In this document: positions 25,431-34,222 of the stretch, one piece after another | How positions within the stretch are numbered: position 1 is the stretch's first letter | Layout: the number at the start of each line of letters is the position of its first letter | From: Sphingobacterium sp. GVS05A | GTDB taxonomy: Bacteria; Bacteroidota; Bacteroidia; Sphingobacteriales; Sphingobacteriaceae | Direction of reading: 5' to 3' | Assembly: GCF_019969845.1 (NCBI RefSeq) | Contig: NZ_JAHXYR010000009.1 | Span: 186,001 to 250,000 of the forward strand | DNA length: 64,000 nucleotides | Position numbers and translations under genes: made by a program | The notes under the pieces: generated by a model | What the model saw: only the letters and a program-made list of their open reading frames with translations | Databases searched by the model: none | What the model was told of the DNA's origin: nothing

Positions 25431-26012
25431 TTAACTTACATCGGATCCTTTAATTCGAAAATAGTTTACTGCTGTGAAAGTAATAATCACGACATAATAG
25501 CATACGGGGATTAGAAGAAAAAGCCAGCTGTTAAAGATGTAATTTAAAGATGAAGGCAACTCAATTTTTAAAAAATCTGCTGCAAGAATATAACCTATAA
25601 AGGCGCCGAGAAATAAAAGACCGGTGGCATGTATGATGATGATCTTTTTTAGATGAATGCTGTATTGGGCATCTTTATTTTGCTTGGTGTAGCCCATAAT
25701 GGCTGGGACCAATAGGCCTAATAGGGGGTTGACCAGAAATGTTAGGGAAGCGAGGTAAAGAGCCTTTATGCTTCCACTTTGGTTTTTGTCGATACTGATT
25801 TGATTTACATTTGGCATAATTAATTGTTCTAAAGGAATTTCTAAAATCTGACTGATTTGCCTTAAACTGAAACCACTGATCTCTTCTGTCCCCTTTTCGA
25901 TTCGTTGTACTGTTCTTAAAGATAGACCGGCTTGATTGGCGAGATCCTGTTGTGTCAGTCCTCTGAGCTTTCTAGATTGTTTGATGAGTTGATTTACTGT
26001 TTGACTTTCCAT
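25431..26012 (-). CDS. Membrane-anchored XRE-family regulator
   Basis: This 193-residue protein has an N-terminal helix-turn-helix (about 6-60: QSRKLRGLTQQDLANQAGLS, then LRTVQRIEKG). After a short linker come three predicted membrane segments (about 85-109, 124-144 and 161-182). One-piece HTH-membrane proteins of this kind occur widely in Bacteroidota and probably sense a membrane state or bind a membrane partner. The signal and target genes are unknown. It is transcribed alone, divergently from the structured leader of the TPR gene. Confidence 0.8.
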   Translation of the reverse strand: MESQTVNQLIKQSRKLRGLTQQDLANQAGLSLRTVQRIEKGTEEISGFSLRQISQILEIPLEQLIMPNVNQISIDKNQSGSIKALYLASLTFLVNPLLGLLVPAIMGYTKQNKDAQYSIHLKKIIIIHATGLLFLGAFIGYILAADFLKIELPSSLNYIFNSWLFLLIPVCYYVVIITFTAVNYFRIKGSDVS

Positions 26013-26111
26013 GAAACGAAAATGATCAAAAGGTTGATGATTTTAAAAAAAACGATATGACAATAATATGCCAATGTTATAACGTATTTGTAAGTTGTTA
26101 ATAATCAAATA

Positions 26112-26143
26112 TTTTGTAATTTGATAAATATTTTGAATCTTTG
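26112..26143 (+). promoter_or_regulatory. Bacteroidota-type promoter for the leader/TPR transcript
   Basis: TTTG (26113-26116), a 19-base spacer and AATCTTTG (26136-26143) match the -33/-7 pattern TTTG-N19-TAnnTTTG with 7 of 8 positions in the -7 box. Transcription would start near 26150, about 284 bases before the TPR gene. Confidence 0.55.
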
Positions 26144-26149
26144 CAGCAT

Positions 26150-26433
26150 AATAAGGTATTAATATAAAATAAAAAAACGGAAGAATATGTTTGCTATACT
26201 AAAAACCCCAGCTTCGTCCTTAAAGAAGAGTCTTGGGCATATTCTCCGGAATACCGCACTCTCTTAATCTTCTTTTCCGGACCAATTTTGGCATTTGTAT
26301 GTGACATCGGATTGTGATGTCTGTATTGCCACGCGATCATTTGAGATGATCTAACCGATAAAAGGAAATGGCATCTGTGTGGCTAGAGGTAGCCGCAAGA
26401 AGCTCAATACTCATGTAATGTTTTAAAAAAACG
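26150..26433 (+). other. Long structured 5' leader of the TPR gene
   Basis: This gap holds a short frame (listed separately) and then a series of hairpins. An imperfect one closes GGCA (26290) with TGCC (26330) around GACATC/GATGTC (26303-26308, 26316-26321). GATCAT/ATGATC follows (26335-26340, 26346-26351), and then GGCTA/TAGCC (26381-26385, 26390-26394). No known riboswitch class fits. It may be a cis-regulatory leader or an independent small RNA. Confidence 0.45.
26187..26267 (+). CDS. Possible 26-residue leader peptide
   Basis: ATG at 26187 opens 26 codons, beginning MFAILKTPASSLKKSLG and ending RNTALS, then TAA. A purine-rich GGAAGA lies just upstream at a suitable distance, and the candidate promoter start is about 37 bases before. 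The peptide is basic and moderately hydrophobic. It may be a translated leader that controls the downstream structure or gene, or a chance frame; only sequence context supports it. Confidence 0.35.
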   Translation: MFAILKTPASSLKKSLGHILRNTALS

Positions 26434-26940
26434 ATGAATTCAGTGAATAAATATGTTCTCCAGGCCTTGGATAATTATCCATATTATCTGGAGGATACGC
26501 TAGAATCCTTATCCTATGCCTTGTCATACGATGAATCCAATACGATGGCATTGTGCCTAATGGGGCGGGTCTATGCGGAGCAGCTGTTTGATTATGAACA
26601 GGCAAAGAAATATTTTCAGGAAGCTCTAAGCCATAATGTGCATGCTTTGGAGGTGTATCCTTATTTTATACAGACCCTGATAGACATGGGGGATTACGAA
26701 GCGGCAAAGAAAACCATCAAATATGCGTTGACATTGCCGGGGATGTCCCTGGCTGTAATCTGGATTAAGAAGGTGCTGCTGCTTGAGAAATTAAAGAAAT
26801 ACAAAAAGGCTTTAAAAATCCTCAAAATGGCTAAATTGGATAATCTGAACAGCGATCTGTCCACGATCATAAAGTCTATTGAAGATCGGATTAAAGGAAA
26901 ATTGGAAATGAATAAGACGGGCAAAAAGCGAAGTAAATAA
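26434..26940 (+). CDS. Tetratricopeptide-repeat protein
   Basis: This 168-residue protein is made of about four helix-turn-helix TPR units, for example ALCLMGRVYAEQLFDYEQAK followed by KYFQEAL (about 46-74) and YPYFIQTLIDMGDYEAAKK (about 80-98). Its C-terminus is strongly basic (MNKTGKKRSK). It has no signal peptide or membrane segment, so it is a cytoplasmic scaffold-type protein with unknown partners. It is expressed from a long structured leader. The insertion sequence begins 44 bases after its stop. Confidence 0.7.
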   Translation: MNSVNKYVLQALDNYPYYLEDTLESLSYALSYDESNTMALCLMGRVYAEQLFDYEQAKKYFQEALSHNVHALEVYPYFIQTLIDMGDYEAAKKTIKYALTLPGMSLAVIWIKKVLLLEKLKKYKKALKILKMAKLDNLNSDLSTIIKSIEDRIKGKLEMNKTGKKRSK

Positions 26941-26984
26941 CTGACGAAGACGCTCGATTCCGGATAAAGTATTCAAAAAAAAAA

Positions 26985-27027
26985 GGGGCCGTATCAAAAT
27001 AGCTATTTTGATACGGCCCCTTTTTTT
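26985..27027. repeat. Left IS end: 36-bp perfect palindrome with T-tract
   Basis: GGGGCCGTATCAAAATAG (26985-27002) is followed with no loop by its exact reverse complement (27003-27020). Ten A precede and seven T follow. It forms a strong bidirectional terminator for both the TPR gene and the transposase gene. Confidence 0.85.
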
Positions 27028-27114
27028 CGTTATCGCTATGATCTTTATTGAGTATTTTCTTAAGATGGGTTTTTAGGTTCATAGAACCAAATAGGGGTCG
27101 AAAGCGGCCTTTTT

Positions 27115-28650
27115 TTAGTCTGCCTTTTTTCGGATATTTTGTGCGATAGCCAATAATCCCCATTCTATTGACACTTTTTCTTTCCCACGGAGCATAAACC
27201 GGCGGAACCCATGGTTCTGTTTGATATTTCCGAAGACCGATTCCACATCGTGACATCGTTGCTTTCGTTTGGCAATCCCAGGCTCACTGCTGAGCAGCTC
27301 CCGCGCTCTGGCTTTTTGTCTGTTGAGGTTTTGGTTTACCTGGATAATCCTGTTGGTTGTACTTTTGTGGCAGGCTCCATTCAATGGACAGCCATCGCAG
27401 TTTTTGGCCTGATATTTCCTGAGCTGCTGTTCAAACCCGGTTGATGTTTTTTGTTTAAAAACACCTATACACTTCATCTGCTGACCCATCGGACAGATAT
27501 AGCAGTCCTGTTCACTGTTATAAAACAATTTGTCGGCAGAAAACGGATTTTTATCCCTGTTGCTTCCTTTTTGCCCTTTATCGAATGATGCGTATTTGAT
27601 ATAAGCTGCTGTTTCTTTGTCCTGCAGAAAAGTATAATTTTCCTCACTCCCATAGCCCGCATCCGCGGTAAGGCTATCCGGATAGCTGTCGTAGCTATGT
27701 TCATGCTGGGCCAGATGTACGGGCAATGTGCTGGTATCAGTAGGATTTGAGTGGATGGTAAAGTTGACAATGAACTGATTGGAAGTAGATATCTGTATAT
27801 TGTAACCCGGCTTGAGCTGGCCATTGTTCATATGGTCATCTTTCATACGCATGAAGGTTGCATCCGTATCAGTCTTGCTGTAACTGTTTCGCTCCCCCAG
27901 CACAGCCTCCTGCTCCTGGTACTGCGCTATCTTGCCCGGATAATTCTTGGTGGCATAACGCAATTTCGCCCGCATCTTTTTATTCACCCAGGGATTCCCC
28001 TCCAGCACAGCATTCAGTCTGTCCACAGTGGCCTGAACTTTATCCCTGTCAATTTCAGTCAGGTCCGGAGGTTCAGGAAGCTCATCCTCATATTTGGCTA
28101 CGCTCTGGGCATAATCCCATATTTCTTTTAATGCTGCCCCCATCTTCTGCTTATTGGTCTGGATAGCCTTTTTCCATACAAAAGTATACCGGTTGGCATT
28201 CGCTTCGATCTTGGTACCATCGGTATAGATATCTTCTATGCTCAACAACCCTTCATCAGCCAGTAATTTAACGACTTCTTCAAATACACTGCGTAGGGCA
28301 TCCTTTAAACGGACCCCACGAAATCTGTTGATGGTATTATGATCCGGAAAACTCATCCCGCTCAGCCACATGAAGTTGATATTTTCCCGACAGGCCGTCT
28401 CCAGTTTGCGGCTGCTGTAAACATTGCTCACATAGCCATAAACCAGCACTTTCAACAACATCTGTGGATGATAACTAGAACTGCCCTTTATTTTATAGGC
28501 ATCCAGGAGCCCCTGTATATTGATACGGTTGATAACATCGTTTACGATCCGTACAGGGTGCGACCTGGATACCAGTTCATCCAGTGTTGGAGGAATCGCC
28601 ATGATCTGGTCCTGGTAGTAGGGCTTAAAAACTGGTACGCGCTTGGCCAT
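27115..28650 (-). CDS. IS1182-family transposase
   Basis: This 511-residue transposase appears intact. It has the N-terminal DUF772-type domain (VPVFKPYYQDQIMAIPPTLD) and a DDE core that includes YTDGTKIEANANR near 140-152 and TADAGYGSEENY near 325. A cysteine-rich zinc-binding insert CYICPMGQQMKC...CDGCPLNGAC follows near 390-430. The C-terminal catalytic Glu region is HDVESVFGNIKQNHGFRR near 478-495. Length is normal for IS1182. No frameshift is seen, so the element could be active. Confidence 0.92.
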   Translation of the reverse strand: MAKRVPVFKPYYQDQIMAIPPTLDELVSRSHPVRIVNDVINRINIQGLLDAYKIKGSSSYHPQMLLKVLVYGYVSNVYSSRKLETACRENINFMWLSGMSFPDHNTINRFRGVRLKDALRSVFEEVVKLLADEGLLSIEDIYTDGTKIEANANRYTFVWKKAIQTNKQKMGAALKEIWDYAQSVAKYEDELPEPPDLTEIDRDKVQATVDRLNAVLEGNPWVNKKMRAKLRYATKNYPGKIAQYQEQEAVLGERNSYSKTDTDATFMRMKDDHMNNGQLKPGYNIQISTSNQFIVNFTIHSNPTDTSTLPVHLAQHEHSYDSYPDSLTADAGYGSEENYTFLQDKETAAYIKYASFDKGQKGSNRDKNPFSADKLFYNSEQDCYICPMGQQMKCIGVFKQKTSTGFEQQLRKYQAKNCDGCPLNGACHKSTTNRIIQVNQNLNRQKARARELLSSEPGIAKRKQRCHDVESVFGNIKQNHGFRRFMLRGKEKVSIEWGLLAIAQNIRKKAD

Positions 28651-28734
28651 AAATGTCTCTGATATTTTATATAAAAATACTGAATATCAAATATTTAAAC
28701 AATAAATAGAAACCGAAAAATTGAATAAAAGAAA

Positions 28735-28768
28735 GGGGCTATCTCACATTTTTGAGACAGCCCCTTTT
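28735..28768. terminator. Right IS end hairpin, also terminator of metE
   Basis: GGGGCTATCTCA (28735-28746) pairs with TGAGACAGCCCC (28753-28764) with one mismatch and a 6-base loop. On the minus strand it comes 22 bases after the metE stop and is followed by TTTCTTTT, so it can end metE transcription even though it appears to be the outer repeat of the insertion sequence. Confidence 0.7.
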
Positions 28769-28786
28769 ATCAATATAGTTTAAGAA

Positions 28787-31099
28787 TTATTCTGCTCTTA
28801 AGATTTTCGCAGCTTCAACCATAGATTCTAAAGCAGCTTTAGTTTCAGGCCAAGCACGAGTTTTCAAACCACAGTCAGGGTTAACCCAAAGTTGTTCCGA
28901 AGGAACTACTGCTTTTGCTTTGCGCAATAGGTCTACCATCTCATCTTTGCTTGGTACGCGTGGTGAGTGGATATCGTATACACCAGGACCGATATCGTTC
29001 GGGTATTTGAAATCACCTGCAAAAGCATTCAATAATTTCATTTGAGAACGTGAAGTCTCAATTGTAATTACGTCAGCATCCATTGCTGCGATATCTTCGA
29101 TCACGTTGTTAAACTCAGAGTAACACATGTGTGTGTGGATCTGCGTATCATCCTCTACATTAGATGAAGACACACGGAATGCACGTACAGCCCAGTTTAA
29201 GTAATCTTTTTGATCTGCTTTGCGCAATGGTAATCCTTCGCGGATCGCTGGCTCATCGATCTGAATGATTTTGATACCTGCTTTTTCCAAAGCTTGTACT
29301 TCGTCTAAGATCGCCAATGCGATTTGGTAAGTTGTTGTTGAACGTGGTTGATCGTTACGTACGAAAGACCACTGTAAAATTGTAACAGGACCAGTCAACA
29401 TCCCTTTAACCGGACGATTTGTCAATGATTGAGCGTATGATGACCAACGTACAGTCATATCTTCTGGACGGTATACATCTCCGTAAATAATTGGAGGTTT
29501 CACACAACGTGAACCGTAGGATTGTACCCAACCGTTTTGTGTGAATGCATATCCAGCTAATTGCTCACCGAAGTATTCAACCATGTCATTACGTTCGAAC
29601 TCACCGTGAACCAATACGTCAATATCCAATTGCTCTTGAAGACGGATTGTATTTTCTGTTTCTTCAGCAATCGCTTTATCGTACTCTTCTTGTGTGATCG
29701 ATCCCTTTTTCAGATCAGCTCTCCACTTACGCACATCTTTTGTTTGTGGGAAAGAACCGATTGTTGTCGTAGGGAACGCTGGCAAGTTGAATTTCGCTTG
29801 TTGTGCCGCTTTACGGTCAGCAAAAACTGATGTACGTTTTGCATCATCATCAGTAATGTTGCTGGTGCGTGTTTTAACTTCTGGTTTGTGGATCAACGGA
29901 GAAGTACGACGGCTTTCTGCTGCAGCTTTGTTGGCTTCGAAACGTTTTGTTGTTTCTGCATCAACTTCACCTTCTGCTAAGACGGCTAGATCTTTTACTT
30001 CCGCTAATTTCTGTTTTGCAAATGCTAACCAGTTTTTAACTTCAGCAGGTAATGATTGCTCATTGTGCTCATTATCTAAGTCAAAAGGAACATGCAATAA
30101 AGAGGAAGAAGGAGCAATCCAAACGCGGTCTTTGCCTAATGCATCAACTGCTTGTTTGATTTTAACCAATGATTTTTCGTAATCGTTTTTCCAGATGTTA
30201 CGGCCTTCAACAATACCTAAAGATAATGTCAATGAAGCTGGAACTTTAGCTAAAACGGTATCCAATTGGTTTTCTCCACGTACTAAATCCAAGTGTAATG
30301 CATGGATCGGTAAGTTAACCGCGATATCTTCGTTGTCTTTTAAAGCTTCGAAGTAAGTTGTCGCGATCAATTTGATGTTTTTGGCAGCAGCAGCCAATTT
30401 CTCAAACGTAGGTTGGTATAATGCTTTTACTTTTGCATCTAAATCCAAAGCCAAGAAAGGCTCGTCGATCTGAACATATTGTGCTCCAGCTTCTGCCAAT
30501 TTAGACAAGATTTGCTCATATACAGGAACTAATTTGTCCAATAGGTCGATACGGTCGAAACCAGCTTCTTTTTCTTTACCGATCAAAAGGTAAGTGATTG
30601 GACCAAGTAAAACTGGTTTTGTCTCAATACCCAATGATTTTGCTTCGTTGTATTCATTTAAGAACTTCTCAGAAGTCAATTTAAACTCTTGATCTTTTGT
30701 GAATTCAGGAACCATATAGTGGTAGTTGGTATCCAACCACTTTGTCATTTCCATTGCAGTCACATCGATTCCCTCTTGTTGGAAACCCCGCGCCATTGCA
30801 AAATATAAGTCTAAGCTGTAGTTGCTGTCTACTTTATTCAATAAAGAATGGTAACGAGCAGGAATCGCACCAACAGTAAGGGTTAAATCCAATACTTGAT
30901 CGTAAAAAGAGAAGTCGTTGGAAGGGATCAAATCTATTCCAGCATCTTTTTGTGTTTTCCAATTGCCTTCACGAATTTTTTTTGCTGTGTCCAATAATTC
31001 CTCAACAGAAGATTTTTTAGCCCAATAGGCCTCATTGGCTTTTTTCAATTCGCGGAACGCGCCCACACGAGGGTAACCTAAATTGTTAGTCAATAACAT
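28787..31099 (-). CDS. metE: Cobalamin-independent methionine synthase
   Basis: This enzyme transfers the methyl group of 5-methyltetrahydropteroyl-glutamate to homocysteine in the cytoplasm. The start at 31099 (MLLTNNLGYPRVGAFRELKK) is the normal family N-terminus; an upstream in-frame start would add nine residues. The protein has 770 residues in two homologous barrels. The second barrel has TTTIGSFPQTKDVRKWR near 430, HTHMCYSEFN near 655 and NPDCGLKTR near 742, which supply the His and Cys zinc ligands. It is controlled by an S-box riboswitch in its leader, as expected for a methionine gene. Confidence 0.97.
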   Translation of the reverse strand: MLLTNNLGYPRVGAFRELKKANEAYWAKKSSVEELLDTAKKIREGNWKTQKDAGIDLIPSNDFSFYDQVLDLTLTVGAIPARYHSLLNKVDSNYSLDLYFAMARGFQQEGIDVTAMEMTKWLDTNYHYMVPEFTKDQEFKLTSEKFLNEYNEAKSLGIETKPVLLGPITYLLIGKEKEAGFDRIDLLDKLVPVYEQILSKLAEAGAQYVQIDEPFLALDLDAKVKALYQPTFEKLAAAAKNIKLIATTYFEALKDNEDIAVNLPIHALHLDLVRGENQLDTVLAKVPASLTLSLGIVEGRNIWKNDYEKSLVKIKQAVDALGKDRVWIAPSSSLLHVPFDLDNEHNEQSLPAEVKNWLAFAKQKLAEVKDLAVLAEGEVDAETTKRFEANKAAAESRRTSPLIHKPEVKTRTSNITDDDAKRTSVFADRKAAQQAKFNLPAFPTTTIGSFPQTKDVRKWRADLKKGSITQEEYDKAIAEETENTIRLQEQLDIDVLVHGEFERNDMVEYFGEQLAGYAFTQNGWVQSYGSRCVKPPIIYGDVYRPEDMTVRWSSYAQSLTNRPVKGMLTGPVTILQWSFVRNDQPRSTTTYQIALAILDEVQALEKAGIKIIQIDEPAIREGLPLRKADQKDYLNWAVRAFRVSSSNVEDDTQIHTHMCYSEFNNVIEDIAAMDADVITIETSRSQMKLLNAFAGDFKYPNDIGPGVYDIHSPRVPSKDEMVDLLRKAKAVVPSEQLWVNPDCGLKTRAWPETKAALESMVEAAKILRAE

Positions 31100-31177
31100 A
31101 ATAATGTTTTTAATATTTCTTTTCAACTATATTTCTTGCTAGAGAGAGAAGGACACACTAGAATTCGGTGACTTCGG

Positions 31178-31277
31178 CTTATCATTCCCATATCAAGTAG
31201 GGTAGAATTTAGCACCTTGTCAAGGGACAGGTTGCTAAGGCTTCATCGGGTCTATTCCCTCTGCCTTTCTCTATAAG
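31178..31277 (-). promoter_or_regulatory. SAM-I (S-box) riboswitch upstream of metE
   Basis: On the minus strand the RNA runs from CTTATAGAGAAAGGCAGAGG through GACCCGATGAAGCC, TTAGCAACCTG and AAGGTGCTAAATTC to GATAAG. These are the conserved S-box elements: P1 CTTAT/ATAAG, the k-turn, the GATGAA and GCAACC core and AAGGTGC. S-adenosylmethionine binding would turn metE off. The 78 bases between the aptamer and the metE start hold the expression platform. No strong terminator hairpin was identified there, so control of translation initiation is likely. Confidence 0.93.
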
Positions 31278-31282
31278 CGATG

Positions 31283-31314
31283 CTAAGTTAGAACATTTCT
31301 TTTTGATATGCAAA
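31283..31314 (-). promoter_or_regulatory. Candidate metE promoter
   Basis: On the minus strand, TTTG (complement of 31311-31314), a 20-base spacer and TAACTTAG (complement of 31283-31290) fit the Bacteroidota -33/-7 pattern. It lies a few bases upstream of the riboswitch P1 stem. Confidence 0.55.
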
Positions 31315-31391
31315 TTTTTTATAAAAGTGCATCTATTTTTTATATTCTACTAAGGATAGAAATGTTTTATTTCTTTCTTTTCATTGGAAAG

Positions 31392-31424
31392 GAGGGTGAA
31401 ATCACGCATTGGTATCTCACCCTC
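31392..31424 (-). terminator. Hairpin downstream of the response regulator
   Basis: GAGGGTGA (31392-31399) and TCACCCTC (31417-31424) form an 8-bp stem with a 17-base loop, just after the response-regulator stop on the minus strand. The following sequence is only moderately T-rich, so it is a probable rather than certain terminator. Confidence 0.5.
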
Positions 31425-31431
31425 TATGCCT

Positions 31432-32121
31432 TTAACTCACCAAGAGTTTGTAACCTTTACCGTGGACATTGACGATTTCAACCTTGCTGTCTTCTCTTAG
31501 GTACTTACGAAGTTTGCTCAGGAATACGTCCATACTTCTACCTGTGAAGTAATTGTCGTCATGCCATATTTTTAATAAAGCTTCTTCCCGGGTCAATACA
31601 TCATTCTTTTTTAAACAAAGTAGGCGAAGCAATTCAGCCTCTTTTGTCGATAGTTTTTGCATTTGACCCTTGTAGGAAATCTGCTGACTCGTATAATCGA
31701 AGAAGTAATCTCCAATTTCAAACTTATCTGCAACTACTTCATCCTCTTTGTCTCTGACGCTTCGTTTCAATAAAGCATTAATCCGAAGAAGTAACTCCTC
31801 AACACGGAAAGGTTTTGTGATATAATCATCTCCACCTAATTCAAACGCTTCTGTCTTGTCCTCCATCATGCCTTTTGCAGTAGCGAAGATAATCGGTACG
31901 GTGCTATTTGTTTTTCTGATCTCACGGCCCACGGTAAAACCGTCTTTTTTAGGCATCATGACATCGAAAATGCATAAATCATAATCATTTTTTTTGAACT
32001 GGGAAACGGCTTCGTCTCCATCAATACAGAGCGTAACGTCAAATTTTCCCTTTAATTCGAGATAGTCCTTTAAAAGATCCCCCAAATTGGGATCATCCTC
32101 TGCTAATAATATCTTTTGCAT
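31432..32121 (-). CDS. OmpR-family response regulator (RprY-like)
   Basis: The start at 32121 (MQKILLAEDDPNLGDLLKDY) gives the standard receiver N-terminus; an upstream in-frame start is less likely. The protein has 229 residues. The receiver domain (1-120) has the acidic pair EDD (8-10), the phosphoacceptor Asp 53 in FDVMMPKKDG and the conserved Lys in ITKPFRVEE. A winged-helix DNA-binding domain follows (about 133-228: LSTKEAELLRLL, TGRSMDVFLSKLRKYL). It is the partner of the histidine kinase 54 bases upstream. The pair matches the RprX/RprY type of Bacteroidota. Confidence 0.93.
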   Translation of the reverse strand: MQKILLAEDDPNLGDLLKDYLELKGKFDVTLCIDGDEAVSQFKKNDYDLCIFDVMMPKKDGFTVGREIRKTNSTVPIIFATAKGMMEDKTEAFELGGDDYITKPFRVEELLLRINALLKRSVRDKEDEVVADKFEIGDYFFDYTSQQISYKGQMQKLSTKEAELLRLLCLKKNDVLTREEALLKIWHDDNYFTGRSMDVFLSKLRKYLREDSKVEIVNVHGKGYKLLVS

Positions 32122-32175
32122 AATGAATCTATTAATTTTCACTAATGTTCCCTGAATATACAAAAAAGGAACGTG

Positions 32176-34005
32176 TTATTTTTTTACGGGCAAAATTACT
32201 TCAAAGGTTGTGCCCTTATCTTTCTCACTTTTTACGGTGATTCTTCCATTGAGTCTTCTCAAAATATCCTGAACATAACTTAAGCCCAGACCAAAACCTT
32301 TAACGTTGTGGACATTTCCGGTGGGGATACGATAAAATTGATCGAATATCTTTTGGAGGTGATCTCTGCTCATACCAATTCCGTTGTCAGCGATGGTAAT
32401 AACAATGTTATCGCCAATATTTTTAGAACCGATATTTACATGTAGATCTCCTTTGCTGTACTTAATCGCATTGTCCATTAGGTTATAAAATACATTGGAG
32501 AAATGCAGTTCATCCCCGACTACAATATCTTTTGTCGCCGCGAGATCGACACTGAATTTTCCGCCGATATTCTGCATCCGGAGCTGCATACTGTCTGTGA
32601 CAGCGGCTACAAGATCATTGATATGGACATCTTCACGATCAAGTTTTAATGTTTCTTTCTCCAGTTTTGCTAAATCTAATACCCGCTCAATATGATTTCC
32701 GAGGCGAACATTCTCATCGTAGATGATATTAGCCAATTTCTGTACACGTTTGTGGTCCGCATTGATGTCAGGGTCCTTAAGTGATTCACTGGCGATCATG
32801 ATCGTGGCCACAGGAGTTTTAAACTCATGGGTCATGTTATTAATGAAGTCAGTTTTCATCTCAGATACCTTCTTTTGTCTAAAGATAATGATGAGTGTAT
32901 AAGCAAAACATCCGACCAATAAAAACAAAAGAGTGAGCATAGGAAGTAGCAAATAGCTCATATTGTCTGCTATGATCGCTTTTTTGTTCGGGAAGTATAT
33001 GGTCAGCTTCCCTGGGGCAGCGCCAACATCGCCTTTAAATAGCGCTGTAGAATACTTTGTGGTATTTATGGGATTATTTAGTTCGGCCTCATTCAGAATA
33101 TTATTTAGCAAAATATTGCTGGTGCTCCATATCTCGATATTAAACGGTGCTTTGATGTCACGATGGATCAATTCTTCCTTTAGAAGTTCTTGAACAATAA
33201 TAATGTTCAACCGATCCTTAAGTGGTCTTTTCGCCAATTCCATTCCGATAGCGACATCTTCGATGTAATCAGCTTTTTTACCACCAAGCATGGCAACAGA
33301 ATCATAAACATTGAATCCGTAGCCTGCATTTTTTTTCGACAGTTTATTTAATTTTGTTTCTAGCTCAAAAATTCGTTTCGACAGTTTTGGATTAGATCTT
33401 GGGGGGAGAGCTACGATACTCTTTCCAAGTAATCGCTTGAAATCATCAATATGGACAATTAAAAACCGTGTACTGTCATCTTTAGCTTCAATACGTGGAA
33501 TTGTTTTTGTTGCTGAAACGATAACGTCTTCTTGATAATATAGCCCACTTGTGGGAGTCTTGACAATGTTGATTTCAACCAAATCCTGATATTGTGTTCT
33601 TTTAACATAAGTTTCGTAAAACCAGTTTTCAATGTTAATAATATTTGGATAGGTTGCTTTTAATCTATCTTCTTCTAATTTATATTTTTGATAGATCTGC
33701 TCCAGTTTGCCTCTTAGATTCTCAATTTGAGTTTGAAGCTGGAGCTGCTCGGTCAACTGTTGTTGTTTCGCCTGTTCCTGTTTGGATTTTTCGATATTAC
33801 GCTCCTGTTGTACTTTCGCGAAATCGACGACTTCACGTCGCTCGAGTTTTCCGGCAACAGCAGTAAGTGCAGCATTGACCGACTCGTCAAAGAGCTGTGA
33901 TTTTTGACGGTAGGAATCTCGTAGAAAATAGAATTGCATAGCCAATACGCCGATTAGTGCCAAAGACATTAGTCCAATGATTAATACAATACTATTTTTC
34001 TTCAT
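32176..34005 (-). CDS. Sensor histidine kinase (RprX-like)
   Basis: This 609-residue inner-membrane kinase has a first membrane segment at about 7-27 and a large periplasmic region with an N-terminal coiled coil (about 70-105). A second membrane segment near 350-375 is followed by a HisKA domain with MTHEFKTPVATIM (His near 391). The HATPase domain shows the N box DNAIKYSKGD, G1 box DNGIGMS and G2 box GFGLGLSYV. It would phosphorylate the downstream OmpR-type regulator. The signal is unknown; in Bacteroides the similar RprXY system has been linked to redox and sodium-related genes. Confidence 0.92.
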   Translation of the reverse strand: MKKNSIVLIIGLMSLALIGVLAMQFYFLRDSYRQKSQLFDESVNAALTAVAGKLERREVVDFAKVQQERNIEKSKQEQAKQQQLTEQLQLQTQIENLRGKLEQIYQKYKLEEDRLKATYPNIINIENWFYETYVKRTQYQDLVEINIVKTPTSGLYYQEDVIVSATKTIPRIEAKDDSTRFLIVHIDDFKRLLGKSIVALPPRSNPKLSKRIFELETKLNKLSKKNAGYGFNVYDSVAMLGGKKADYIEDVAIGMELAKRPLKDRLNIIIVQELLKEELIHRDIKAPFNIEIWSTSNILLNNILNEAELNNPINTTKYSTALFKGDVGAAPGKLTIYFPNKKAIIADNMSYLLLPMLTLLFLLVGCFAYTLIIIFRQKKVSEMKTDFINNMTHEFKTPVATIMIASESLKDPDINADHKRVQKLANIIYDENVRLGNHIERVLDLAKLEKETLKLDREDVHINDLVAAVTDSMQLRMQNIGGKFSVDLAATKDIVVGDELHFSNVFYNLMDNAIKYSKGDLHVNIGSKNIGDNIVITIADNGIGMSRDHLQKIFDQFYRIPTGNVHNVKGFGLGLSYVQDILRRLNGRITVKSEKDKGTTFEVILPVKK

Positions 34006-34222
34006 GAAATTATGTTTTGCAAATATATATTTTCAATAGCATCATGAGCTCATTACATCCTGTGATTCTGAGCCATTCCCACATTCCATCTGCTGCTTTA
34101 CTTGAATTGTTACAAATATAAAGATGCTAACTTGTTTTGGAGTTGTTTTAACAATGTTTAACAGCAATTGCTTTAAATCTTGGTTATGTTGTTGTAAATT
34201 AGGAGTTAAAATAGATTATGTT

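Larger units (their letters stand above)
26985..28764 (-). mobile_element. IS1182-type insertion sequence
   Basis: This is a 1780-base element with one transposase gene on the minus strand. The left end begins GGGGCCGTATCAAAATAG and the right end, read inward, begins GGGGCTGTCTCAAAAATG; these match at 14 of 18 positions and are taken as terminal inverted repeats. Each end also folds on itself into a hairpin. The left one is flanked by A10 and T7, the right one by AAA and TTTT, so each can act as a terminator. A clear target duplication was not found, so the exact outer boundary is uncertain by a few bases. It sits between the TPR gene and metE and breaks no recognised gene. Confidence 0.8.

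Noticed and set aside
26891..27256. 121-codon minus-strand frame across the left IS end
   Set aside because: It is made of the palindrome and the transposase C-terminus read in another frame.
27751..28166. Plus-strand frames of 126 and 102 codons within the transposase gene
   Set aside because: Antisense shadows; no second IS gene is expected for the IS1182 family.
29694..30182. 162-codon frame antisense to metE
   Set aside because: Low-complexity composition and complete overlap with a strongly supported gene.
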